From: Neolecta irregularis DAH-3
Lineage: Eukaryota; Ascomycota; Neolectomycetes; Neolectales; Neolectaceae
Assembly: GCA_001929475.1 (NCBI GenBank)
Contig: LXFE01001212.1
Location: 1-14,721 of the forward strand
Length of the DNA: 14,721 nt
Direction: 5' to 3'
The notes under the pieces were generated by a model. That model was given only the letters and a program-made list of their open reading frames with translations, was not told where the DNA came from and searched no databases. How positions within the stretch are numbered: the stretch's first letter is position 1; every line of letters begins with the position of its first letter. This document shows, piece by piece, positions 1 through 8,600 of the stretch. The translations under genes and the position numbers were made by a program.

Positions 1-446
1 GTTATTTCTTTTCCGCCACTTGCTTCATTGGTAAGATATATCCGGTAATACCCCGGATATATCCTTCTTGCCAACCTACCCACAAAGCTTCGTTTTTATC
101 TTGCGATCCTCGAGCTCGTAAGAGTTAGCTAGAAGAACTTTAGCCCCGCTCCAGTGATTGACTGGCATATTAATCCGGGGAAATGAATAATTCCCTTTGG
201 TTGAGATGGTATCCAACGTTGGTGGTCTTACACTCTTTCGCCTTTTGTCATTTCTTTCTTTCGCTTTATCGCTATTCCTGATCTGAGCTGCTTCCAACAC
301 AATTAAGTGTGAGAAGTGTGATTAATCTAGCTAGTCAGACGCTAGCCGGTTTCATCAACCTGCTCTCGTTGTTTACTTTTCACTGTTGTGCTCTTCTTCT
401 TCCTTCCTCCCCAGTCTTATCCTGTGCACTGGCAGCACTGCCCTCA
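1..446. other. Upstream region of the deacetylase-like gene, no supported gene
   Basis: I cannot support a gene here. The stretch holds the inverted repeat at 35-63 and a pyrimidine-rich tract at about 391-420, close before the ATG at 447, as often seen near fungal transcription starts. The minus strand has two short open stretches in different frames. One runs about 321-76 and is rich in Lys/Arg. The other runs 124-3 and ends at a TAA. They look mildly coding, but I found no splice that joins them in frame and recognised no family. No clear TATA box is visible upstream of 447. Confidence 0.5.
35..63. repeat. Perfect 11-bp inverted repeat with 7-nt loop
   Basis: The left arm GATATATCCGG (35-45) is the exact reverse complement of CCGGATATATC (53-63), with TAATACC between them. 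It could form a hairpin or be a dimeric protein-binding site. It lies about 385 bp upstream of the deacetylase-like start codon. If the minus strand is coding here, the repeat would encode a symmetric Gly-Tyr-Ile repeat. Its function is unknown. Confidence 0.7.
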
Positions 447-2226
447 ATGTTCAAACAATGCCTTTTCAAGTTTATGATCTTTCTACCTTCGATCTCACAT
501 TGTCTGGCACAGAGTTCAAACAATATTCAAGTTGTGACAACCGTCAATCTGTCAACCAGATGGTAAAGTTTACAAAATACCATTGCTGACCTGACTGAAG
601 TAATTCAGACAATTGTCCTTCTCATTGCGGACCTGAAGGTGTTTCGACTTGCGGTGGTCCTGTCATTTCTTCAGATAACAGCTGTGGTCCTTCTAGTTCT
701 GGGAACTATACATGTCCGACCAGCCAATGCTGCAGTTCTGCAGGTATGTCAATGACCTTTTGGGCAGATTTTCACTAATTTTAGGTTTCTGGTATAACCA
801 TTTGCCTTTTCCGGCGCTGATAACAGTGGAACTTCTCAACAGTACTGTTCGACGTGTAATGGATGTCAACTAGCATTCGGAATCTGCTCTGTTGAAAACT
901 GCGCACCGAATAGCATTAGCCCTGTTTCCAATGTTCCCTCGAATAACAATCAAATCGCCACCCCGATAGGATCTTCTACCTCAACTAACCCTCAGCAAAG
1001 TGCCACTCCCACGGGATCTTCTGCCTCAATTAACACTCAACAACAAAATGGCACCCCTGTGGGGCAGTCTGGCTCCTCGCCTACTCAGCCTTGCTGCGGT
1101 CCTCCCACCCCGATACCTTCGAAAACATCATCGCAAGTCCTGGGTGTAACTCCCTGTGCATTTGCAAATGGATATTGTCCCAATGGTCAAACCACAGAAA
1201 ATATTCCTAGACCTGAAATAGGGAGTATTCCATATGGCGTATGCATCTACCATTGCGTCAACCCCGGAGACATTGCGATTACGGTACGAAAACATTCTTC
1301 CAATAGTCAGTGACAGAAAGTTTGATGGCGGTCCGACTGAATACACCGCAGCAATCTTAGATGCCGTCAAAGACTACCCAGGGGCCAAGTTTACCTTTTT
1401 CATTGTCGGAGACAATGCTGGTGATAGTGCGACCTCATCCTGAAATTGTTTCTCATTAAACAGCAACTCATGAGAACGTCATATTACGAGCTTTCAAAGA
1501 GGGCCATCAACTTGCATCTGGAACGTAGCATACTCCATCCTACGCGCTTCTCATTATCAGATGGTCATATGCAAACCTCTCTACCTTGACGGTTCCCGAA
1601 ATAAGACAACAAATGGTATCTCCAACCTCGGAAATCTGGCTCACTGCGAAGATTTATAACGAAATGGCCATAAGGAATATTTTAGGATCTTTCCCAACTT
1701 ATATGCATCCACCATATGGTTATTGTGATCAAGAATGTCAAAATACTATGCGAGGTCTTGGCTATCATGTCATTATTTACGATATCGATTGTATATCCCT
1801 ATTTATTCCGTCTGGGCTGAACGGCAACAGCCAAAGATAAAGATCTCAGTTCAAATTCGATTCAATCGTCTCAGAGTGTTTATGAAACGGCAATGGAAGG
1901 TTCAAATCCTCTAACCCAAAGTTTTCTTGCTTTAAATCATGATACAAATGCTTATACCACTTATGTATGGTTCTCGTTGAACGATCCGACTAACTGTTTT
2001 GAATGTTACGCCATGGCTTCTCGAGTATGTTACCAAGAAAGGATATAACCCAGTTACAGTCGGGAAATGTCTTGGTGATTCTCCTGACAACTGGTACCGA
2101 CAGGACCAGAATGCGACGTTCTTTGCCCCCAGGAACACATGTGGATCTGCCGGCTATAAGATCAACATTTCCACGGCTGCAGTTATCTTCACACTGATAG
2201 TCGGACTAGTCAGCTATATCTTATAA
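447..2226 (+). CDS. Secreted chitin-binding (CBM18), polysaccharide-deacetylase-like protein, predicted GPI-anchored and inactive
   Basis: Exons: 447-562, 601-743, 785-791, 827-1283, 1321-1420, 1464-1524, 1561-1615, 1652-1790, 1831-1964, 2002-2226 (478 aa). Residues 1-21 are a signal peptide (start MFKQCLFKF). Residues about 64-109 are a hevein-like chitin-binding module with its Cys pattern, including CCSSAGFCG and QQYC. A Ser/Thr/Gln-rich repeated linker follows, then a NodB domain and a hydrophobic C-terminus after a Ser/Gly stretch, as in GPI-anchored proteins. Known of the family: these enzymes deacetylate chitin using a zinc held by Asp-His-His. Seen here: motif 1 reads TFDGGP instead of TFDDGP, motif 2 reads GTWSY instead of HTWSH, and the Arg of RPPY is His. 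The presumed base Asp243 and the late NHD motif (His396) remain. The metal triad is therefore gone although the frame is intact, so I infer a wall-binding pseudoenzyme. The last intron lacks an AG acceptor at its expected end (see 1965-2001). The start gives the only convincing signal peptide. Confidence 0.85.
785..791 (+). other. 7-nt microexon inside the chitin-binding module
   Basis: The exon GTTTCTG lies between introns 744-784 (41 nt) and 792-826 (35 nt). Splicing it in yields SSAGFCGTSQQYC, which matches the hevein-family spacing of conserved Gly and Cys. Skipping it (743 to 827) shifts the frame and destroys the remaining cysteines. Reading through 792 without the second intron replaces the expected Cys by Trp. 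The inference rests on frame and family pattern. Confidence 0.75.
957..1091 (+). repeat. Degenerate 45-nt tandem repeat coding the linker
   Basis: Three 15-codon units (957-1001, 1002-1046, 1047-1091) have the pattern ATPxGSSxSxNxQQ, the last one degenerate. They encode a flexible Ser/Thr/Gln-rich linker between the chitin-binding module and the deacetylase-like domain, probably O-glycosylated. The first two units are clearly similar at DNA level, indicating duplication of a short segment. Confidence 0.8.
1965..2001 (+). other. Apparent GT-TG intron (non-AG acceptor) in the deacetylase-like gene
   Basis: The intron starts GTATGG, has a good branch site GACTAAC and then ends TGTTTTG; there is no AG where the family alignment requires the exon to resume (Asn-Val-Thr-Pro-Trp). 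Cutting at 2001 gives 37 nt, the typical length here, and restores the conserved VTPW segment. The next AG (ending 2025) also keeps frame but removes eight residues including that segment. Either a non-canonical acceptor is used, or a mutation or sequencing error removed the A of TTTTAG. Confidence 0.55.
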
Positions 2227-2824
2227 CAAATATTTTTGTTTGGCATAAAAGTTGCGGTTTTATTTGCGGCGGTATATTCACTGGACTACTTTGATATATG
2301 AGGCATTGGATAGAAGAGACATCTAGATGACTTCAGTGCCATTTGGAGAATGTAATGAATGATATCCAATATTTTTGTTTCTTCTAAATTTCATGAAAAT
2401 TATGATATCTTCCTACCGATGAAAAGGTAGTGACTAGAGTAACTGTTTTTAACATAAAAGTGTTGCGGAGCGTCAGAGAGTGCAACTCCTGAGAGCTGCG
2501 GCATCCTCCGATTTCCCAAGTACGAGATCCATGGTGGTAATTGAGATAAGCTGAGACTGGGGGAGACGGTAGTGGCAAGGATTCCAAAAATTGAATTGGT
2601 GTAAGTCCGGATCGTATTACTTTACCGTTGTTCTGGCTATCGATTTCTCGATCCGACACAGCTCTCCAGCGCGGTTTGGGCGATTTGGATAAAAGGAGCA
2701 GAGGGATAAAGTGTATAGTGTAGTATTTTGTTTCAAAATTAGTTTTGTTAATCCACAGAGAAAATATTTCAATGCGGTTCACGATTAGTTGTCCTCTGAA
2801 ATTAAAAATATGCAAACACAATTC
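2227..2824. other. Convergent intergenic region, no recognised gene
   Basis: About 600 bp separates the stop codons of two convergent genes, which is long for this compact locus. An open minus-strand frame of 145 codons (2821-2384) has no ATG near its start and resembles no family I know. A minus-strand ATG at 2532 sits in a good context after a pyrimidine-rich tract, but I could not build a convincing spliced protein from it. The middle (about 2460-2700) is less AT-rich than its flanks. Short direct repeats occur at 2229-2257, 2368-2380 and 2453-2468. It may be 3' UTRs plus a small unrecognised gene or ncRNA. Confidence 0.5.
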
Positions 2825-4498
2825 CTAAACGCCAGTAGATGATCTTAACAAAGAATCTCTCTCGTTAAATACTTCTTCTCGATTCATTTTGATCTGTTCT
2901 CTAGTCTGCGTGTATTCCTTGAGAAAGATCGATAATGTAACAAGTAACGCAGCACCATTCAGTGCTGCCATAACGAAGAACGGCGCTCCTGACCCGATTC
3001 TGTCAAAAAGTACACCTCCGACTTTTGTAACGACAATTATACCGCATCCACCTTGTATTCAGTTATGAATAAACGCCGTGTACCGATTAAAGAGTAGGCT
3101 CCAGCCACTGAACCTCGTATTTTTTCATCGACCCATTCTCCAGTGCATAAACTCAAGCTAGAAACAATGGAGCCAATTTGAGTAAGACCTTGTTATTAGC
3201 GTATGACAAGGTCAAGTTTGATACCAGCAAAGATAGAAAAAACAAACGCCTGTCTACTGTATGGCGAACTAGTCATACCAAACCCCACAAACCCAATAAT
3301 TCCTAGAAGAAAATTTGCTGCCAGTATTACATTGCGGTTGAACAGATCGCAGAGATAACCAAACATTGGAGCGGCAAGTAGCGCAAGAAGCTGCGAAGTT
3401 CCAGTTAGAGCAGCTGCCAGAGTATACGCTTTTCTACAGGACTAAAAATCAGTAACTAGATATGATTCGTTGAAATTAGTACGTTTTCAACAAGTTCAGG
3501 GTGCGTTGGAGAAGTATCACACAGTCCGTGATCTTTAAACCATTGATTGACAAACAATGGTATGAATAAAGCTACAACCACACTATCTGCTCGAGCAATG
3601 AAACCGCCAATGTAAGCGGAGGCGACTCGAGTATCTTTTGCCGCTGTGAAACCGCGGATCATAAGTCTCAAGTATCTCGTAGTAGTACTTCCTGAAGTAG
3701 GAGTCCTTCGTTCATTCATCCATTTCGCCAGCGACTTGTTGGGATCTTTCCGAAGCGCTAAGAAGAGGAATATTGAAGCTGCGAGAGAGATCGAACCGGT
3801 GACATAATACGAATTGGTAATTGCCTCACTTGGTGAATATCCTCGTTTTGCAAAGAGACTTGGCAGAGGTAGTAAAACCAAGACTGCAAGAAGTGCTCCC
3901 AACCCCGTCGAGAACCCTACGATTCCAGATAATTTGCCATTTTGGGCTTTCGCTTCCAGGACTTCTTCTGCGCTTTCATGAGGATCGATGATGTTATAGA
4001 CAGAAATTTGAGGGAGAATGGCAGTGACCATACTGGCGCATGCTGAAGCGCCCAAAGCGAAAAACAGACGGAGCAAGACGAGGTGAGGATATACTTTTGA
4101 TGCATGGGTGAATGAGAAGAGAGATAAGCCGACTATGAGAAAGCCGGCCGATGCGATAGGTCGAGGAGCGATTTTATCTGAAAGCGTCCCCCAAACTATT
4201 ACTCAGCTTGAAATTCTCTATTATAGGAATACTAGCGACTGCAAAGAGGGAAAATATCTCATCTGCCATACCAAGATTACCGATAATATCACCAACTCCA
4301 TGTCGCACTTGGAGGATGTCGGTCACGACAAAGCTCTGTGGATCAGCAATTTAGTTTCCCTAAGCCACATACGACTGTTGCATTGAGAAAAACGATAAAA
4401 GTGATAGAAAACAGACAGTGGACTAGGTATGCAGTGAAGTTGAGTATCGATGCAGAAGGCGCCAGATGCAAAAGTTTTCGAATTCCAGACCCAGACAT
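2825..4498 (-). CDS. Major facilitator superfamily transporter, 12 TM
   Basis: Exons on the minus strand: 4498-4373, 4335-4233, 4195-3483, 3441-3225, 3188-3084, 3051-2825 (496 aa, ending SLLRSSTGV). Introns are 37, 37, 41, 36 and 32 nt. The start MSGSGIRKLL precedes the first membrane helix and is the only suitable ATG. Visible family signs are the motif-A-like WGTLSDKIAPRP after TM2, the MVTAILPQIS stretch in TM4, the GGFIARADSVVVALF helix after the central loop, and APMFGYLCDLFNR and GEWVDEKIRGSVAGAYSL in the second half. This fits a conserved fungal MFS family of unknown substrate; proton-driven solute transport is the family expectation, not shown here. It shares a divergent promoter with the complex I gene and converges with the deacetylase-like gene. 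All exons join in frame with no break, so the gene looks functional. For the second intron, acceptor 4196 was chosen over an AG 6 nt earlier because it gives the usual spacing to motif A. Confidence 0.9.
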
Positions 4499-4798
4499 GA
4501 AATATTGGCTTACGAAAGTAGAACAGAATGGAAAGATAATGACTTGAGTTGGCTTATGGTAGAATGAAAAAAGTGGAGATGGATTCCACAGTTCAACAAT
4601 CGTGGCTTCAAAATATCTGCAGTTTTCCTTGATTGGCGTACAATATGATCAACACTTAAAAAGACGGTGATACTTTTATTAATTCGGGCCATTTAACGTT
4701 TTTGATACTGCTTTTGAGATATTTTTCATGTATTTTGTTGGTTTCTTTGCAATAAGGGAGACCTGGCAAGCACCAATTCGTCATTTATCCCACAGAAA
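4499..4798. promoter_or_regulatory. Shared divergent promoter region (MFS transporter / complex I subunit)
   Basis: These 300 bp separate the two divergent start codons and must hold both promoters. I see no strong TATA box towards the complex I gene. Towards the MFS gene the minus strand carries AATAAAAG at about 4673-4680, a possible weak TATA element. No gene is supported in this stretch. Confidence 0.5.
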
Positions 4799-5388
4799 AT
4801 GTCAAACATCTCCCGGACAATTCGCAACATTCGCAGGATAGGCTTGAGAGTTTTAAATATTGATGCTTCTCATGCTGATAGAATAGGAAGCTGCGCGTCA
4901 ACTGTTTTTTACTATTGGTGATACCAAAGCCGGAACTTTAGTTGGTGTAGATAGGTTAAATCTCTTCTCTATCGTGGATTGATGGTTAGGTTTGGAAATA
5001 AATTCTTTGAAAATCAGACAGAAGAACTTCCGCGTATGCAATTAAGCAAAATGCAAGGCTGACAGATAGTCCGTGATCGGTGGGTGGATTATAAACTCTA
5101 CTACTACGATAGTTCCCAGGTCGATCCTGGATGGTCTGCGCTTCTGCTACCTGCAATACTGATATCTCAAGGCATGCCTGGTCTGTTCATATGGTAACCG
5201 ACCCTCCAAACAAAGATATTACACTGCAACCCGAGCAAAAACCATGGCATCCAGGTCCAGTCGATAACAAAACTATGAGCCCGGCAGCGTACAAGTGTTA
5301 TTCTACTGTCAAACCAAAGATCGCAGCCTGGCAACCTCGCACCGCTGAAAGAATTGTCCAAAAGCCAAATTCTTATATTCACACATAG
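4799..5388 (+). CDS. NDUFA12: Mitochondrial complex I accessory subunit NDUFA12 (13.4 kDa / B17.2 type)
   Basis: Exons: 4799-4849, 4887-4954, 4990-5033, 5070-5133, 5172-5388 (147 aa). Introns are 37, 35, 36 and 38 nt. NDUFA12 is a small accessory subunit of NADH:ubiquinone oxidoreductase in the mitochondrial inner membrane. The spliced protein shows the family signature in order: NIRRIGLREAARQL, IGDTKAGTLVGVDR, FGNKFFENQTEELPLRDRW, VDYKLYYYDSSQVDPGW, HAWSVHMVTDPP, KPWHPGPVDN and YSTVKPKIAAW. Length agrees with the usual ~145 aa. No exon before the last is open for more than 23 codons, so ORF-based scans miss the gene and show only a last-exon frame (5131-5388). Each junction restores the family sequence exactly, which makes the intron calls firm. 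It implies the organism keeps a full respiratory complex I. It is followed on the same strand by the ABC transporter, 244 bp later. Confidence 0.93.
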
Positions 5389-5512
5389 CAATTCTTAAAG
5401 TACATTGATAATTCCAATACACATAATTTGTGACCCCATTCTAAGGCGGGGTCGACTGCCTCTTTAATTCTCCACTCAAATTTCGATCGTACATTCCTAT
5501 TCATCTCCTTCG

Positions 5513-5520
5513 TATAAAAG
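5513..5520 (+). promoter_or_regulatory. Probable TATA box of the ABC transporter gene
   Basis: TATAAAAG lies 113 bp upstream of the ABC transporter ATG, within the 244-bp gap after the complex I gene, preceded by a pyrimidine-rich stretch. Distance and sequence fit a core promoter. Which start site it uses cannot be seen. Confidence 0.5.
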
Positions 5521-5632
5521 TTTCCTTTGGCATTTAAACTCTGAACCGCTTTAATTCCTGTTCTAACTAGACCAATTGCTTCAAGTCACGAGTGAAACAT
5601 ATTTATCGCCTACATCAACAACGGTACAACAA

Positions 5633-8600
5633 ATGGGTGGATTGGCCTGTCGTGGCCCTCTTTGGCAAGGCCAAGATTTCAGCAATTGCTTCAGAAAAAA
5701 GTACTCGCATTGTATACCTGTCTGACTTGGCAGCTATATTTTTTTCTTCTTCCCTGTTCTCTTTGCGGGTACTTCTCTTGCAATATTGCTCCTTTCGAAT
5801 CTCGTATGTGCCTACAAGTCAGCCTCGAAATGGAGATACTCAAGAATCTCTCAGGATGACGATGCGGATGCAGATATCTCTTCAGATAACACTTTAATTG
5901 AAGATTATGGAGATGATATTATCGATCAGATCGACGATCAGCCCAAACTCCAAATCCTCATCACTGCTCTTGAAACTCTTTGCGCCGTTGCACAAGTTTC
6001 CGTTTTTCTCGCAGCTTTTGTGATTAGACACTGCCATTTTAACTTTAGACTGCTTTCCCAAGTGATCGTCTGGGTATTTCTATATAACAGAAACATTGCT
6101 GACTGCAGGGATATATCCTAGCTTTGGTCATAGCCAGACTTCACATTTCGCGATATCGCACTACATCAAGTTTATGGATTCATACAACAATTTTGTATTT
6201 GCTCAACTGGCCGCTGGCCTTCTTTGCATTGCGATCTACTGCAATCAGGCGTCACGAAACGCTATATCTAGGACTCTCTATGGCAAACCTCTTGCTAAAT
6301 TCAATACTTGCCCTGATTGCATTGACAACGCCAGGAGGCAATAGTATGTCGAAGAGGCACTCTGTAAATGGCCTTACACCAACTCGGGTATTCTTGCATT
6401 TTGTGAGCTATGCTTATGGAATTCAGGAACCCACCGCCAGTTTACTCTCGCTTGCCACTTTTAGTTGGGTTGATTCACTCGTATGGAAAGGATATTTTCA
6501 AACACTTAATCTACCCGATGTCTGGGATCTCCGTTATGATGATCGTGCTACTTATGTAATACAGAAATATCGCAAGTGCAAGTATACTTTTTCTCCAAGG
6601 ACACGTTTAACGCCCTTAGGCAATATACATCACTTGCATTGACCTTGTTGCAGCATTTCGATTTAGAATTGCTTCAGCAGGCAATTTGGGCTTCGCTTTA
6701 TTCTCTTCTGACATTTGCACCGACACTTCTCCTAAAGCAAATCCTTTTGTATGTCGATAATCCAACTTTTGCTTCACGCGGTGTCGCGTGGATGATGATT
6801 GTCGGGTTGCTCTTCTCAAGTGCGGCTAGTTCATTCGCAAATGGACAAGCACTTTGGATCGGTCGACGAATCTGTATTCGTCTACGAGCGATAATTATTG
6901 GTGAAATATATTCCAAGGCTCTCCGACGACGAGATGTTGCTGCTTTAGCAAACTCTGACGATGATCACAAAATGAAGAAGAATAAGGATGAGGATGCCTC
7001 ACCAGCGAACAACGGAGCAATCATCAATCTAATGGCTGTTGATGCCTTTAAAGTCTCGGAGATCTGCGCCTACTTGCATTTTCTTTGCGCAGGTATTCCA
7101 CTGCAATTGATTATTGCTATCATACTTTTGTACAGTCTATTAGGTTGGAGCGCTTTAGCCGGTGTCTTGACCATGGTAACTTTCCATTTTATCCCCTTTA
7201 TAACAATTAAAGGCTGTTTTATTCCCCTTTCAGTATATGTTGACTTCTCGTTTCGATAAAATACAGGATAATTTGATGTCTGCCACCGACAAGCGTATCA
7301 ATAGAGTGAATGAGATCATGCAGAGTATTCGAATCATCAAATTCTTTGCCTGGGAAGATCGATTTGTTCATCTTGTCAATGAATGTCGAAATAAAGAACT
7401 CGCGTATCTTCGAGCCCGATTCTTCAACTGGGCTCTCTACGGGGTTATTTGGTACGGAACACCAGTATTGATCACGATTGCATCGTTCGCTTCATATACT
7501 AAACTTGCACATCGAGAGCTCACTGCCCCTATTGCCTTTACAGCCTTGTCTTTGTTCAATATTCTACAGCAGCCACTCAGTCAACTGGCCGATATAGTCA
7601 CTAGCGTCATTCAGTCCAAAGTCTCCCTCGATCGTGTTCACACTTTCCTCCAGGAAGAAGAGACTTCCAAGTATGAACAGCTAAAAGGAAACCGTGCTCG
7701 GGTAGATGCTCAAGGTCGACCTTTAATCGGGTTTACCAATGCAACTTACACTTGGGCAAGCCAGACCGAAGTTGAACGATACGGTACATTACACCAAGGT
7801 GCAACTTTCCAACTTCGTAATCTCAACGTTCGTTTTCCGTCTGATCAGCTAAGTTTGGTGGTCGGACCGACGGGCTCTGGAAAAACTTCTTTATTGATGG
7901 CATTGTTGGGCGAAATGACTTTGCTTAAAGGAAGTGGAAACTTGCCAGGTCTATTGGATCGCGAGGAGTCCGTTCCAGATCCACTTACTGGTGTAGCAGA
8001 ATGTGTTGCTTATTGCGCCCAACAAGCTTGGTTGTTGAATGATACAATCAAGAACAATATCCTTTTCGCCTCACCTTTCGACGAAAAACGATATCGAGAG
8101 GTTATTGCGGCATGTGCCCTAACGAGAGACCTTCAAATACTCGATGCTGGAGACGATACCGAAGTCGGCGAAAAGGGTATTGCGCTTAGTGGCGGCCAAA
8201 AGCAACGAATATCTTTGGCTCGAGCGCTTTACTCTCATTCCAGATACATTCTCCTTGATGATTGTCTCAGTGCCGTTGATTCTCACACCGCGAAATGGAT
8301 ATATCAATATTGCATCAAGGGCAACCTCATGGAAAACCGGACTATAATCCTCGTTACGCACAATGTCAGTCTCTGTCTTCCCCAAGCTGATTACGTTGTT
8401 GCTATGAGGAATGGGGCCATCGTTGGTCAAGGGGAACCCCAGGAAGTGTTGATGTCTGGTGTTCTCGGAGATCAAGAAGAAATCATGCCTTGCAGTTCCC
8501 GAGACCCAAGGATGCCACCATCTCAAGTGCCTTCACGTTTACCATCATATAATCAGATTTCTGACTGCATTGAGGCTCAAGAAGGTGTAAAGGCTGAAGC

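Noticed and set aside
2713-2735. GTGTAGTAT match to the U2 snRNA branch-recognition region
   Set aside because: The conserved upstream U2 5' stem sequence and the downstream Sm-site context are absent; nine bases can occur by chance.
2384-2821. 145-codon open frame on the minus strand
   Set aside because: No ATG near its start, no recognisable domain, and composition like its non-coding surroundings; may be chance.
5061-5140. tRNA-like segment (TCCGTGAT start, CCAGGTCGATCCTGG arm)
   Set aside because: No consistent D or anticodon stem, imperfect acceptor pairing, and the segment is mostly exon 4 of the NDUFA12 gene.
5167-5391. Minus-strand open frame of 74 codons
   Set aside because: Antisense shadow of the last exon of the NDUFA12 gene.
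5723-5725. In-frame TGA early in the ABC transporter, followed by CTT, resembling a readthrough or reassigned stop
   Set aside because: It lies within a 33-nt GT-AG intron (5701-5733) with branch CTGAC; splicing gives a typical TMD0 start. No other TGA needs reassignment.
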